Source: an uncultured Blastocatellia bacterium
GTDB lineage: Bacteria > Acidobacteriota > Blastocatellia > Chloracidobacteriales > Chloracidobacteriaceae
Length of the DNA: 64,000 bases
Direction of reading: 5' to 3'
NCBI GenBank assembly: GCA_937934745.1
Contig: CALGZC010000011.1
Coordinates: 32,261 to 96,260 of the forward strand
Each line of letters opens with the position of its first letter. Positions within the stretch are counted from its first letter, which is position 1. Below the pieces are notes generated by a model that was not told the DNA's origin, ran no database searches, and worked only from the letters and a program-made list of their open reading frames with translations. A program made the translations under genes and the position numbers. Positions 8,839 through 20,675 of this stretch are shown here, one piece after another.

Positions 8839-9033
8839 TGTGGATAAACAACCGCAGCTCCTGTGGAAAACTTGTGGAAAATACAAGCTAAACCTTGTAC
8901 TCAGCGCTATAACCATATTCAGAAGTCTTGGTTATAACACTTAAGTTTTTGATTTCAAATGATTTAATATTTTGACCAAAAACCGACTGAGCACTGGGAT
9001 GAAATTCTACTCCTGTGGAAAACTTGTGGAAAA
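8839..9033. other. Third DnaA-box group: consensus box plus a repeated box pair flanking AT-rich DNA
   Basis: A perfect TGTGGATAA lies at 8839-8847. A 24-base direct repeat at 8858-8881 and 9010-9033 each contains two TGTGGAAAA boxes, 11 bases apart start to start (8862 and 8873; 9014 and 9025). Between the copies lie about 110 AT-rich bases (8885-9000). This could be a second origin lobe, a DnaA titration site or part of the dnaA control region. No gene fits here. Confidence 0.7.
8908..8936. repeat. Inverted repeat between DnaA-box pairs
   Basis: TATAACCA at 8908-8915 is perfectly inverted as TGGTTATA at 8929-8936 with 13 bases between. It lies in the AT-rich segment flanked by DnaA-box pairs. 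It could be an operator or an unwinding or cruciform element; nothing decides. Confidence 0.4.
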
Positions 9034-9097
9034 CCCGGCTAAGTGAACCTCGATTCAGAACTTGCCAGGGTTCAGAACGTACCAGCGGTCGGTTCGG

Positions 9098-9778
9098 TCA
9101 ACGGCAGGTCGGACGAGCCTGCCTGCCAAAAACAAAACTGTACGTCATATCCGTCAGGCATAGGATGTACGGCTTCCACGCCGGCTCTGGCAGCTCATCC
9201 TCTAGGACGCACTTGCGAGCAACTGCTTCGACGGCGTAAACGATGGTGGTAGCCGTAACCCACGGGTCATCCAGTGATGTCAGGTTGAGGGAAATTGCCT
9301 TGCGGAGCAAGGCGGCGAGGTTTTGCACCGAGTCATCCATCAAACGGCGGCATAGCGCACCCACTGCCTCATCTTTTGAGGCAAGGTCATAGATCAGGCG
9401 CGTCAGACCAGGCGTTTCTGCCTTGTTGACGAAGGTGCGGTGAATACAACGCTCAATGCAGCCGCGCAGGTCGTTGCCGATCAGGTCCTCCTCGGTGAAG
9501 TTACTGAACACCGCGTCCAGGCGCTCTGCAAGCCGTTGCTCAAATAACAGCAGGAGTAACTGCCGCTTATCGGAAAAGTAAGCATAGAACGAACCGATGC
9601 TCACACCTGCCGCCGCTGCAATATCGTTCGATGTTGTTTTCTCGAAACCGCGTTCCTCAAAGAGCTGGGCTGCTGCTTGAATGAGCTTTTCACGGGTACG
9701 GCGGCTGCGCTCCTGCTTTGGTAAAGACGGTGTCTCCCCCAGACCAAAGGCCAAAGGGTATTTCATGGGTGCACTCAT
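9098..9778 (-). CDS. TetR/AcrR-family transcriptional regulator
   Basis: 226 residues. The N-terminal helix-turn-helix is clear: RTREKLIQAAAQLFEERGFEKTTSNDIAAAAGVSIGSFYAYFSDKRQLL (about residues 28-75; this is the region, key residues GVSIGSFYAYF). The rest is a helical ligand-binding and dimer domain of no recognised type. TetR proteins repress nearby genes until a small molecule binds. The nearest possible targets are itself and the small secreted protein gene starting at 10053, divergently placed. The ATG at 9778 has a weak GGAAAG site upstream. Effector unknown. Confidence 0.88.
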   Translation of the reverse strand: MSAPMKYPLAFGLGETPSLPKQERSRRTREKLIQAAAQLFEERGFEKTTSNDIAAAAGVSIGSFYAYFSDKRQLLLLLFEQRLAERLDAVFSNFTEEDLIGNDLRGCIERCIHRTFVNKAETPGLTRLIYDLASKDEAVGALCRRLMDDSVQNLAALLRKAISLNLTSLDDPWVTATTIVYAVEAVARKCVLEDELPEPAWKPYILCLTDMTYSFVFGRQARPTCR

Positions 9779-10052
9779 GGGCTTTCCAGTGTTGGCCTAC
9801 CCTTGGCGGGTAATTACAGCAGTATTCTAGCAAACGGCTGCCCAGGATATCCAAAACATTTTCGGAACGGTGGATCATGAAACCAACGCCGAAAGCCGGA
9901 AAGTTGGGTTGTAAAATGTGAATATAAGTTCGTATTTTAGATTTACTAACATAAACCCAAGTTTAGGTTCATTTTTCACAGCAAGATGTCGCCACGGGAC
10001 TATGGGTCTGATGTGAGGCTGACAAACGTGCCTACTGAAGGAGGGAATAATC

Positions 10053-10400
10053 GTGCATCGAATCATGATGACCTTGACGGCTGCGGCTTTGGTGTGCATC
10101 ACCTCGACGTCGACTTGGGCCGCGAAGCGGAAACGTGACTTCGTGATTCCCCGTGATTGTGTCGTGCAGGGGCAAGAGGTGAAGACCGGCAGCTACACTG
10201 TCGAGTATGACGATGCCGAGCCGGGCGAGTTGGTCATTCGGAACGGCAGGCAGGAAGTCGTGCGGACAAGCTACACACTGATTGAGTTACCAAAGCCGGC
10301 TACGGCCGACACCGTGGTGTTTACGAGCAAGGACGGGGTTCGCAAAATTGCTCGCATTGAGATCAAAGGTTCAAAGATGGCACTCAAGCTTGAGTCGTAG
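10053..10400 (+). CDS. Small secreted protein of unknown function
   Basis: 115 residues. A signal peptide (MMTLTAAALVCITSTSTWAA) leads a small, probably beta-rich domain with the pattern DFVIPRDCVVQGQEVKTGSYTVEYDD ending in RIEIKGSKMALKLES. AAGGAGG at 10038-10044 is 8 bases before GTG 10053, so GTG is preferred over the ATG at 10065. Small proteins of this style are frequent in Acidobacteriota, but I recall no function. An AT-rich upstream region of about 150 bases holds an imperfect 11-base inverted repeat (9900-9910 and 9954-9964). Confidence 0.75.
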   Translation: MHRIMMTLTAAALVCITSTSTWAAKRKRDFVIPRDCVVQGQEVKTGSYTVEYDDAEPGELVIRNGRQEVVRTSYTLIELPKPATADTVVFTSKDGVRKIARIEIKGSKMALKLES

Positions 10401-10585
10401 GTTTTTCCTACGCTTTGTGAGCTACCAACGGAACTGGTTGGCCAGGTGTTTGGCCGGCATTGTAACACACGTTGGCAGGGAACAGACCCGGCACCGGTCA
10501 TTCCTCGCGCAAAGGAGGACCGGTGTGCAGAAAGGCGCGGCTTGCGGACGGCACGGGAGGTGATTGTACTGGCTGGACGGTTATT

Positions 10586-11269
10586 TTAGGGTGATGACTT
10601 TTGTGGGTAAATCACCCGAATTGTCCGCACTTCAACCCGCTCTGCCGGCTTATCTTCCGTACCTGGTACGATTGGCGTCTCGGCAATTTTGTCCACCACC
10701 TCCATACCCTCCACGACGCGCCCAAACGCCGTGTACTTGCCGTCCAGTGAAGGTGCCCGGCGCAGACAGATGAAGTAGTGCGTTGTCGCGCTATCCGGGT
10801 CGCTGCCGTGCGCCATGGACAGAATGCCCTTGTCGTGTGGTGTGTCGTTGAATTCCGCCTTCAGGGGCGATATGTCAAACAGCATTTTACGGTTCGGGCT
10901 GTTCTCGGGCCATTTGGCAGGGTCGCCGCCTTGGATGACAAAATTCTTCGAGATGCGGTTGAACTCCGTTCCGTCGTAGTAGCCCTGCTCGGCTAAGCGC
11001 AGAAAGTTCCGCACGTGATTTGGGGCGACTTCCGGGAAAAACTCCAGTACGATGTTCCCGGCTGCCGACTCGATCACGGCGCGTACCCCTTTGAGTTCCT
11101 CAATAGAGAGTGTTGCTGCCCGACTCGGCTTTGGCGTCAGTGGCTTCGGCGGCTGTGGTGTTGCTGGCGAGCGAACAGGTGGTCGTGGAGGCCGGCGCTG
11201 TTGTCCCAGCGCGACGTCACCCGAACCGGCTAACACAAAAAGGATGGGCAGAAGCACTTGGGTATGCAT
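10586..11269 (-). CDS. Exported cyclophilin-type peptidyl-prolyl isomerase
   Basis: 227 residues. A signal peptide (MHTQVLLPILFVLAGSGDVALG) and a Pro/Arg-rich linker (about 23-55) precede a single cyclophilin domain: FNRISKNFVIQGGDPA carries the catalytic Arg region, followed by DSATTHYFICL, where usual cyclophilins have Q-F-F-I, and AFGRVVEGMEVVDKI. It would speed proline isomerisation in proteins of the cell envelope. The frame runs up to 11338, but ATG 11269 begins the signal peptide and follows AGAGGT. It stands alone. Confidence 0.88.
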   Translation of the reverse strand: MHTQVLLPILFVLAGSGDVALGQQRRPPRPPVRSPATPQPPKPLTPKPSRAATLSIEELKGVRAVIESAAGNIVLEFFPEVAPNHVRNFLRLAEQGYYDGTEFNRISKNFVIQGGDPAKWPENSPNRKMLFDISPLKAEFNDTPHDKGILSMAHGSDPDSATTHYFICLRRAPSLDGKYTAFGRVVEGMEVVDKIAETPIVPGTEDKPAERVEVRTIRVIYPQKSSP

Positions 11270-11435
11270 CGTTGGACCTCTGACCGGTGGCGTAAGGTGC
11301 AGTAGAGTGCTGGTAGTTTTCGGGAAAACGTTACACACCGGATGCTACTTCGTCGAGTGACTCCGACTTGTGCTGACTACCGGCCTGAGTGGTAGCGTTA
11401 CCGGTCAAAAAGACTGCCATTGTGTTTAAAAGCCT

Positions 11436-13448
11436 ATGCTTTACTTACTAAGGGAAAACATCCGCTCGGCCATCAGGGCAACAGTTGAGCGGCGGTTCGG
11501 GTTGATGCTGCCAGAGGTCGCAGTTGAGTTCCCACCCCATGCTGCCCTAGGCGACCTGGCGACGCCAGCAGCTTTTGAGGTTTCCAAACGACTCAAAGCC
11601 GCAACCGGTGAAAAGCGTTCGCCGCGTGACATCGCCCTGGCGCTTGCCGCTGACTTGCACCCCGAACTGACAAAGAATGTTGACCGTATTGAAGTCGCCG
11701 GCGCTGGCTATGTGAATTGTTTCTTACGGCGGGCCGAGACCTTGCTGGCAGCACTTGATGCGCCGGCGGTAGTGTCAATGCCTCGGTTCGGTGGCAAGGT
11801 CATTGTCGAACATACGAGTGTCAACCCCAATAAAGCTGCCCACATCGGCCACCTACGCAATGCGATACTGGGTGACACACTGGTGCGGATCTTACGTGCC
11901 GTCGGCGAAACGGTTGAAGTGCATAACTACATTGATGATACCGGTGTACAGGTTGCGGATGTCGTCGTTGGGTTTGCCTACATGGAAGGCAAATCCCTGG
12001 CCGACGTCGAAGCCATAACCGGCAAGTTTGACGATGTGTGCTGGGATCTCTACGCCCGCGTCGGGGCATGGTATGCGGCGGATGAATCACGCCTACAACT
12101 GCGGGCTGAGACGCTCCATGCGATTGAGCGGCACGAAGGCGCACTGGCGGCTCTGGCGGAACACGTTGCGGAGCGTATTGTGACCTGTCACCTTGCGACC
12201 ATGCAGCGCCTTGGCATCCAGTATGATGTTTTGCCTTGTGAAAGCGCCGTTCTGCGCCTGAATTTCTGGTCCGATGCCTTTGAGCGACTCAAAGCGGCCG
12301 GAGCCATTACCTATGAAACGGAGGGCCGTCAGGCTGGCTGTTGGGTGATGCGCGCCGATCCGGAAACCACTGCAGCCGATGATGAACACGACGCCGACAA
12401 AATCCTCGTTCGCTCAAACGGCACGGTAAATTACACCGGGAAAGACATTGCCTATCACCTGTGGAAACTTGGCTTACTGGACCGTGATTTTCACTACCGG
12501 GCGTTTTACCGTTATCCTGACGGACACACTGCCTGGATGGGTGGCGCGGTCGCCTCTGGCACTGAATCTCCCCCCACATCGTTTGGGCAGGGCGTTGCCT
12601 ACCTCAATGTGATTGACGTAGGTCAAAGTTACGCCCAGGCATTTGTCAAGCGTGGCGTCCTGGCCGTTGCCCCGCCGGCGCGTCGGAGTAGCGTTGCTGT
12701 CAGTGCGCATGTCGCCTACGAGAAAGTGGCGCTGACGCCATCCAGTTGTCTCGAATTGGGATTTACGCTCTCGGACGAAGATCGGCGGCGGCCGTTCATT
12801 TCAATGAGCGGGCGCAAAGGCTTGGGCGTTAAGGCAAACGACTTGCTTGACCGGTTGGAAAAGAGAGCGTTGGCGCAGGTGCAGGCCCATCAGCCGGCGC
12901 TATCGAAGGCAGAACAACAAAGCATTGCTCACAAGGTCGCCGTGGCGGCCGTGAGGTATTTTTTACTGAAGTTTGCACGAACGACTCTGATTGCCTTTGA
13001 TTTCACCGAGGCGATGGCCGAACAAGGGGAAACCGGCGTGTACTTGCTGTACTCACTGGTTCGCATTGCGGGTATTCGTCGTAAACTCCGTGAGGCCGGG
13101 TTGGAGTGTTCTGCGCCGGCGGCTGTTTTACGTGACTACCTTCCCCAGGTTGCCGAGTGGCTACGCGATGACGGCCAAAACCCCAATGAATTCTGGGCGC
13201 TAGCAGTGCTGGCATTACGCTACGATGTGGTACTTGCAGAAGCCGCCGAAACGCTGGAGCCATCCGTCATAGCGAAGTATGCTTTTCAACTCGCACAGGC
13301 GTTTAGTGCGTTTTACAATCGCCACAACATTCGCCATGAGTCTGACGAAGTCCGGCGCGCATTTTTACTTGCGCTTGTAAGCCTGGTTGAAAGCCGGCTT
13401 TTGGCGGCGCTGAATGTTCTTGGAATTGATGCGCCAGAACGTATGTAA
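11436..13448 (+). CDS. argS: Arginyl-tRNA synthetase
   Basis: 670 residues, a little longer than the usual 550-600. It attaches arginine to tRNA-Arg. The N-terminal Add1 domain (VEFPPHAALGDLATPAAFE, GAGYVNCFL) is followed by the class I catalytic core with HIGH motif in VNPNKAAHIGHLRNAILGD, FISMSGRKGLGVKAND in the place of KMSKS, and the C-terminal anticodon-binding helices with FYNRHNIR. Extra length is in the catalytic domain, in an insert around residues 290-330. The start ATG at 11436 has no clear ribosome site. A gene of unknown function follows 28 bases later. Confidence 0.96.
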   Translation: MLYLLRENIRSAIRATVERRFGLMLPEVAVEFPPHAALGDLATPAAFEVSKRLKAATGEKRSPRDIALALAADLHPELTKNVDRIEVAGAGYVNCFLRRAETLLAALDAPAVVSMPRFGGKVIVEHTSVNPNKAAHIGHLRNAILGDTLVRILRAVGETVEVHNYIDDTGVQVADVVVGFAYMEGKSLADVEAITGKFDDVCWDLYARVGAWYAADESRLQLRAETLHAIERHEGALAALAEHVAERIVTCHLATMQRLGIQYDVLPCESAVLRLNFWSDAFERLKAAGAITYETEGRQAGCWVMRADPETTAADDEHDADKILVRSNGTVNYTGKDIAYHLWKLGLLDRDFHYRAFYRYPDGHTAWMGGAVASGTESPPTSFGQGVAYLNVIDVGQSYAQAFVKRGVLAVAPPARRSSVAVSAHVAYEKVALTPSSCLELGFTLSDEDRRRPFISMSGRKGLGVKANDLLDRLEKRALAQVQAHQPALSKAEQQSIAHKVAVAAVRYFLLKFARTTLIAFDFTEAMAEQGETGVYLLYSLVRIAGIRRKLREAGLECSAPAAVLRDYLPQVAEWLRDDGQNPNEFWALAVLALRYDVVLAEAAETLEPSVIAKYAFQLAQAFSAFYNRHNIRHESDEVRRAFLLALVSLVESRLLAALNVLGIDAPERM

Positions 13449-13476
13449 TCATCTGTCCCGTCGCCACGTAAGTGCC

Positions 13477-14352
13477 ATGACGACAGTATCGCTGCCCAAC
13501 CTCAGTGTACCGCAATATTGGCTTGCGCCGGTACCGGACACAGCCAAGGGCTACCGACCGGCGTGGTTTGTAGAGTGCGGCCTGAAGTTTCACAGTCTGC
13601 GGGCGCGGCTCAAACACACGGAAGAGCGCCGTTTTCTCGCGTGGGTTCCGCACGGCGAGGGCTGCCCTGACTGGGACCACCCACCGGTGGACCCGGCTAC
13701 CCTGACGGAGGAACAGCTATGGAAGTTTCCGCCGCGCGAACTGCCGCACCGCTGTCAAGGATACCTGCTTGAGGATACGGCATTGCACAGCCACATTGAT
13801 GAACTTGTGCAGGGGTTGTCGCGGCGTGAAAGGCTTCAGCTATGGCTCAACCAGAAGTTCGATGCCTTTTCCGAAGTTGGGGAGACGCGGGAAAACTTCA
13901 TCCGGCGGTTAGCGGAACTTGCCGCCGACACCATCGAGGACGAGCTGACGGCGCTGACGGCGCGCGTTAACCTCAAACTGTTGCAGGTACAGTCCGCGGC
14001 CGAGCGCAAGGGACTGAGTAAAAATCTCCCGGAAGCCAAGCTCAATGAAATTCTCAACAACCGGCGGCAGGAATTTTTCTCTTCAATCAATCGCCTTGAG
14101 GCGCTGTTCTCAAGCGGTGAGCGGCTGATTGTCACTGCCGAAGACAACCAGCCGTTGAACCAGGTGGTCAGCGATCCGGACCTGCACGAGACGTTACTGC
14201 AGATTGAAGCGGATGTTCGTCGGCAACTGAACGCGTTGTGCACCCGTTGCCTTGAAGCTGCCTCAGCCTGTGATGCATTTGAGATAGGTCTTCAGCCAAG
14301 CCAGATCAAAATTCTGAGGAAGGGCATCCTTTGGTTGCCTGAGCCAAAGTGA
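13477..14352 (+). CDS. Hypothetical protein with long helical region
   Basis: 291 residues, not recognised. The ATG at 13477 is used because the open frame upstream overlaps argS. The first about 110 residues look globular, with Trp/Pro-rich patches (RRFLAWVPHGEGCPDWDHPP). Residues about 110-260 are strongly helical and charged (LAELAADTIEDELTALTARVNLKLLQ, NNRRQEFFSSINRLEALFSSGERL), likely coiled coil. No signal peptide or membrane segment. It follows argS closely and may be cotranscribed, ending convergently 126 bases from the DnaE half. Confidence 0.6.
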   Translation: MTTVSLPNLSVPQYWLAPVPDTAKGYRPAWFVECGLKFHSLRARLKHTEERRFLAWVPHGEGCPDWDHPPVDPATLTEEQLWKFPPRELPHRCQGYLLEDTALHSHIDELVQGLSRRERLQLWLNQKFDAFSEVGETRENFIRRLAELAADTIEDELTALTARVNLKLLQVQSAAERKGLSKNLPEAKLNEILNNRRQEFFSSINRLEALFSSGERLIVTAEDNQPLNQVVSDPDLHETLLQIEADVRRQLNALCTRCLEAASACDAFEIGLQPSQIKILRKGILWLPEPK

Positions 14353-14478
14353 TGCCTTGGGGCAACCGGCTTGCGAAGGGGCCGACGTCCTCTGGCTTCT
14401 GGCAGCCTATGCTCCCGACGTTTGTGGCGGTCCGCCGGTTTCCGTCCGCTGTGTCCGGTGGGCACCGACTGAAGAGGC

Positions 14479-15795
14479 TTACAAAAGCTCGACGGCGTAA
14501 TCTGGGAAGGCTTCGTGCAGGTCTTCGAGCAGCCTTGGTGAAGGTTGGACACCGAAGGCCCGATGGGCGCGCAGCCTGACTTGTGTGCCAGAAGGTAAGC
14601 GCACGATGAAGTTGAGTGACCGTTCGCCCCGATGGCGATCGAGCAAGTCCCTCAGTTGTTTAGCCCGCTCGTCGTTCAGGGTCTCCGCGTGAAGGTGGAT
14701 GGTGATGCCTTGTGCATAGCGCTCACGTAAACCTTCAAGGGGCTCGGCAGCTTCGGCAATGATGCGCGTCGGTGTTCCGTCTGCCAACTCAAGACGGCCG
14801 GTGACGACAACGGCAGCGCCATCCTGCACCTTGGGTTCTAATCGCTTGAAGGTCTCTGGCCACGCGATGACTTCAATCCCACCGGTTTCATCTTCGAGGG
14901 TGAACACAGCGAAGCGCTCCCCCTTCTTCGTGTTTTTCACCGTCAGAGCGTTGACCACGCCGCCCATGCGGACCTCGGCACCGGATGGCTGTGCTGCAAG
15001 TTGTGCGTAGGAAAGACTTTTGAGCGCCTGGAGGGTTTCACGAAAGATTGCCAGGGGATGGCCGGTCAGGTAAAACCCCAGCGTTGCCTTTTCACCGGCC
15101 AAACTTTCTTCCGGCGTCCATTCCACGACGTTGGGCAGCGCTGCTTCGGACGCCTGCCGGTGGTCGTCGGCAGCATCACCGAACAGTGATGCCTGCCCGG
15201 TTGCCGCAGCGCGGTACGCTCGCGCACCCTGTTCAAGCGCGGCATCAATGGCCGCAAATTTCTGGGCGCGCGTCCCGGGAAGGCTGTCGAAGGCGCCGGA
15301 CTTAATGAGACTTTCCAAGACACGCCGGTTCAGGGCTTTCGGGTCAACCCGCTCGGTGAAGTCAAACAACGACTGGAACGGGCCGTGCTGTTCGCGGGCA
15401 ACGATCACGGCGTCCACGGTGGCTTCGCCAAGGCCTTTGATGGCCATCAGCCCGAAGCGAATTTTTCCTCCCATGGCCGTAAAAACGTGCTGGCTGAGGT
15501 TGACATCCGGGGGCAAAATCTCAACACCCTGTTCACGCGCACTCTCAATATAACGGGCAACCTTGTCGCTGTCGCCGAGTTCGTTGCTGAGGACGGCCGC
15601 CCAGAAATGTGCCGGGTAATGTGCCTTCAGATAGGCCGTCCGGTATGCGAGGATGCCGTAGCAGACCGAGTGGCTGTTGGCCGTCAGAATGCCGTTGATG
15701 AAGTAGTTGTGGTACGGCGCGCGCATGGTCAAGTTGTACGTCGGCGCCGTCCCGGCCGGCGTAACGCGGACAATGTTGATTTCACGCAGCGACAT
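14479..15795 (-). CDS. dnaE: DNA polymerase III alpha, C-terminal half fused to an intein C-terminal fragment
   Basis: Started at the ATG at 15795 this encodes 438 residues: about 40 residues of intein C-terminus (separate entry), then 398 residues of DnaE from SHSVCYGILAYRTAYLKAHYP. DnaE parts present are the fingers end, the helix-hairpin-helix module (IKGLGEATVDAVIVARE, LESLIKSGAFDSL), the OB domain (VRMGGVVNALTVKNTKKGERFAVFTLED) and the C-terminal tau-binding-like region. The PHP domain and the palm with its catalytic Asp residues are absent from the gene and from this window. Upstream lies pdxS, whose stop is only 40 bases from the earliest start (GTG 15864), so no N-half is adjacent. 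The replicative polymerase would need trans-splicing with an N-half elsewhere. A degraded remnant is the alternative, but the frame and motifs are intact. Confidence 0.9.
   Translation of the reverse strand: MSLREINIVRVTPAGTAPTYNLTMRAPYHNYFINGILTANSHSVCYGILAYRTAYLKAHYPAHFWAAVLSNELGDSDKVARYIESAREQGVEILPPDVNLSQHVFTAMGGKIRFGLMAIKGLGEATVDAVIVAREQHGPFQSLFDFTERVDPKALNRRVLESLIKSGAFDSLPGTRAQKFAAIDAALEQGARAYRAAATGQASLFGDAADDHRQASEAALPNVVEWTPEESLAGEKATLGFYLTGHPLAIFRETLQALKSLSYAQLAAQPSGAEVRMGGVVNALTVKNTKKGERFAVFTLEDETGGIEVIAWPETFKRLEPKVQDGAAVVVTGRLELADGTPTRIIAEAAEPLEGLRERYAQGITIHLHAETLNDERAKQLRDLLDRHRGERSLNFIVRLPSGTQVRLRAHRAFGVQPSPRLLEDLHEAFPDYAVELL
15676..15795 (-). other. C-terminal fragment of a split intein (IntC)
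   Basis: Residues 1-40 of the DnaE C-half. PTYNLTMRAPYHNYFINGILTAN matches intein splicing block F (Y-N-L-T, then H-N-Y-F-I-N-G-I-L) and block G ending in Asn, followed by Ser as the +1 nucleophile. Size equals that of known split DnaE IntC pieces (36-40 residues), and the fragment starts with its own ATG. The penultimate residue is Ala rather than the usual His. The junction lies at K|SHS of normal DnaE (consensus FNKSHS), four residues after the cyanobacterial Y|CFNKSHS split site. The initiator is uncertain: GTG 15864 would add 23 residues of poor intein character. Confidence 0.85.
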
Positions 15796-15903
15796 GCTTC
15801 GGAGCTGAAAGCGATCAGGACGTTGCTGCGCGGAGCATACGCAACGTCCTGCGGCCAAGTCCACGGTAGAAGGCAGCTCGTCGCCTGGGAGAGGGGGAAT
15901 CGC

Positions 15904-16797
15904 TTACCAGCCGCGTGCCGCCAGGATTTGTTCCGCCGGCAGGCTTTCAACGGCCAGTCCGCGCATTGGCTGCCCGTCTTCGATGTCTTCACAGGCCTCC
16001 AGCACTTTGGCGGGGTCTTGGTAGAAGGTCACGGCTTTGACAATGGCGCGGGCAAAGCGCATCGGATCGTCGGACTTAAAAATTCCGGAACCGACAAAGA
16101 CGGTTTCTGCACCGAGTTGCATGCACAGTGCGGCATCGGCCGGCGTCGCCACACCACCGGCGGCGAAAAGGGGAACGGGGAGTTTCCCGTTTTGCGCTAC
16201 GTCGCGCACCAGTTCGTATGGCGCTTGTAGGCGCTTAGCCTCAGCCATCAACTCGTCGGCGGCAAGCGTCGTCAGCAGGCGAATTTCACGGCGGATTTCA
16301 CGCAGGTGGCGCACTGCCTCGATGATGTTGCCGGTGCCGGCCTCGCCTTTGCTCCGGATCATGGCTGCGCCCTCGCCGATCCGCCGCAAGGCTTCGCCAA
16401 GATTGGTCGCACCACAGACGAATGGAACACGAAACGCCAATTTGTCAATGTGGTGGTAGGGATCGGCCGGCGTCAGTACCTCGGATTCATCGATAAAATC
16501 CACGCCCAGCGCCTCAAGGACCTGCGCTTCCGCCGTATGGCCAATGCGTACCTTGGCCATCACGGGGATTGAGACGGCTTCCATGATCTGGCGAATCAGG
16601 CGTGGATTTGACATCCGCGCCACGCCGCCGTCGCGCCGAATATCGGCCGGTACGCGCTCTAAAGCCATCACGGCCACCGCTCCGGCTTCTTCGGCAATGC
16701 GAGCCTGGTCGACGTTGACAACATCCATGATGACGCCGCCTTTGAGCATTTCTGCCAATCCGGTCTTGAGTCGCATGAGCTGCTGGGTGTCATTCAT
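15904..16797 (-). CDS. pdxS: Pyridoxal 5'-phosphate synthase subunit PdxS
   Basis: 297 residues. PdxS condenses ribose 5-phosphate, glyceraldehyde 3-phosphate and ammonia from PdxT to pyridoxal phosphate. Signatures: [21 protein letters not shown] with the catalytic Asp, [10 protein letters not shown] with the Schiff-base Lys, and [21 protein letters not shown] is 10 bases before the ATG at 16797, which is preferred to the frame opening at 16821. PdxT, the usual partner, is not in the window. The gene lies directly upstream of the split DnaE half on the same strand and may drive it. Confidence 0.95.
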   Translation of the reverse strand: MNDTQQLMRLKTGLAEMLKGGVIMDVVNVDQARIAEEAGAVAVMALERVPADIRRDGGVARMSNPRLIRQIMEAVSIPVMAKVRIGHTAEAQVLEALGVDFIDESEVLTPADPYHHIDKLAFRVPFVCGATNLGEALRRIGEGAAMIRSKGEAGTGNIIEAVRHLREIRREIRLLTTLAADELMAEAKRLQAPYELVRDVAQNGKLPVPLFAAGGVATPADAALCMQLGAETVFVGSGIFKSDDPMRFARAIVKAVTFYQDPAKVLEACEDIEDGQPMRGLAVESLPAEQILAARGW

Positions 16798-16995
16798 CGC
16801 ACAAACTTCCTCCAAAAACACTGCTCGTCAGTCTTCACCAAGTGTCCCGTTGGGATGATGCCATTCCTGCTACCCGACAGTGATCCTCGGTGATGCAGGC
16901 GCCGGGGGATAAGCTACAAACCACCACGGTACGGCCGTTGTCACCACACGCGCAACGGCCATTTGGTTGAAATTTGTAACCAATCGGGCTTGTTC

Positions 16996-19655
<2,660 letters not shown>

Positions 19656-19659
<4 letters not shown>

Positions 19660-20675
19660 CGGGCGGCGCTCCAGGATGCCGGGCGTATCGTTTCATCCGC
19701 CGACCGGTCATCCAATAACCAGGCACGGACAAGCCGCTCGATTTCGTCCGGCCGTTCAAAAAGCACCAGGTGACCCGTGCGCAGTAAACTGTGCAGGTGC
19801 GCCGTCGGGAGCAGTTGGGCCAGCCGTTCACTGTCGGCGAACGGGACAACGGGATCGAATTCACCGGTGATGACCAGGGTTGGCGCGCCGGTTGCTGCTG
19901 CCCTTTGAATCTGGGTCACCCGCTCTGGTTGTACTAGATCGGTGACGGCAAGGAAGGCCGCGTGGGAATCACAGTGGACCAGACTGGTAAACGCCATTTC
20001 CACATCGCACCAGGTGACTTCCCGCTGGCACAGCGTCGCCGAGACATAGCGGTAGACAAAGGTTTTAGACGGAATGCGCCGGAGCGTGTCAAAGATTGTC
20101 TTCAGTACCACCGGCAGGAGGCGCGCCTGTAACGCACCGTAGCGGAACAGCCCGAAGTTCATAATGACCTGGCGGCTGACACGTTCCGGCGCCTGCGCAC
20201 CAATCAGCAGTGCAACGGCCGAGCCGAGCGAAAACGAAACCAGGTCAAACTGGGGCATGCCCAGCGCATCTGCCAGCATCAGGGTATCCTGCGCCAGCGT
20301 CAGCAGGTCGTAGCGGTTGTCTGCGGCAGATGCGGAAAACCCATGGCCGCGAAAGTCAAACGCAACGACCCGAAATCCGTGCTCGCCGAGTATCGGCGCC
20401 AGGCGGTAAAACCAGTAGGACGAGCAATCCCACCCGTGTAGCAACAGCACGGGCCGACCGTTCGCCGGGCCGTATTCGTACACGTGATGTAGCACCCCTT
20501 GTACCGACACAAACCGGGCGCGGTCGGCGAATGCCCGCATGACGGCAAACACCTCCGGTTGCGGCGGCTGGGTTTCGCGCTGTTCACGCCGTGCGAGTTC
20601 AGCTAAGTGGCGGCGGAACTTTTCCGTGACCGGCTTGTCTGTGGGCAGTGGGGTGTTCACGTGTGGCGCCGTCAA
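19656..20675 (-). CDS. Alpha/beta-fold hydrolase
   Basis: 339 residues. Alpha/beta hydrolase with LLLHGWDCSSYWF (oxyanion region), FDFRGHGFSA, the nucleophile elbow VSFSLGSA, acid GEFDPVVPFAD and His in LLRTGHLVLFERPDE. The start is TTG at 20675 overlapping the upstream stop as TTGA; a GTG at 20660 is an alternative. Residues 1-60 have no recognised domain. Substrate cannot be inferred. Upstream and downstream genes overlap by 4 bases, indicating one transcript. Confidence 0.82.

Noticed and set aside
15385..16230. 281-codon plus-strand frame
   Set aside because: Antisense to the clearly coding DnaE half and pdxS; no domain pattern.
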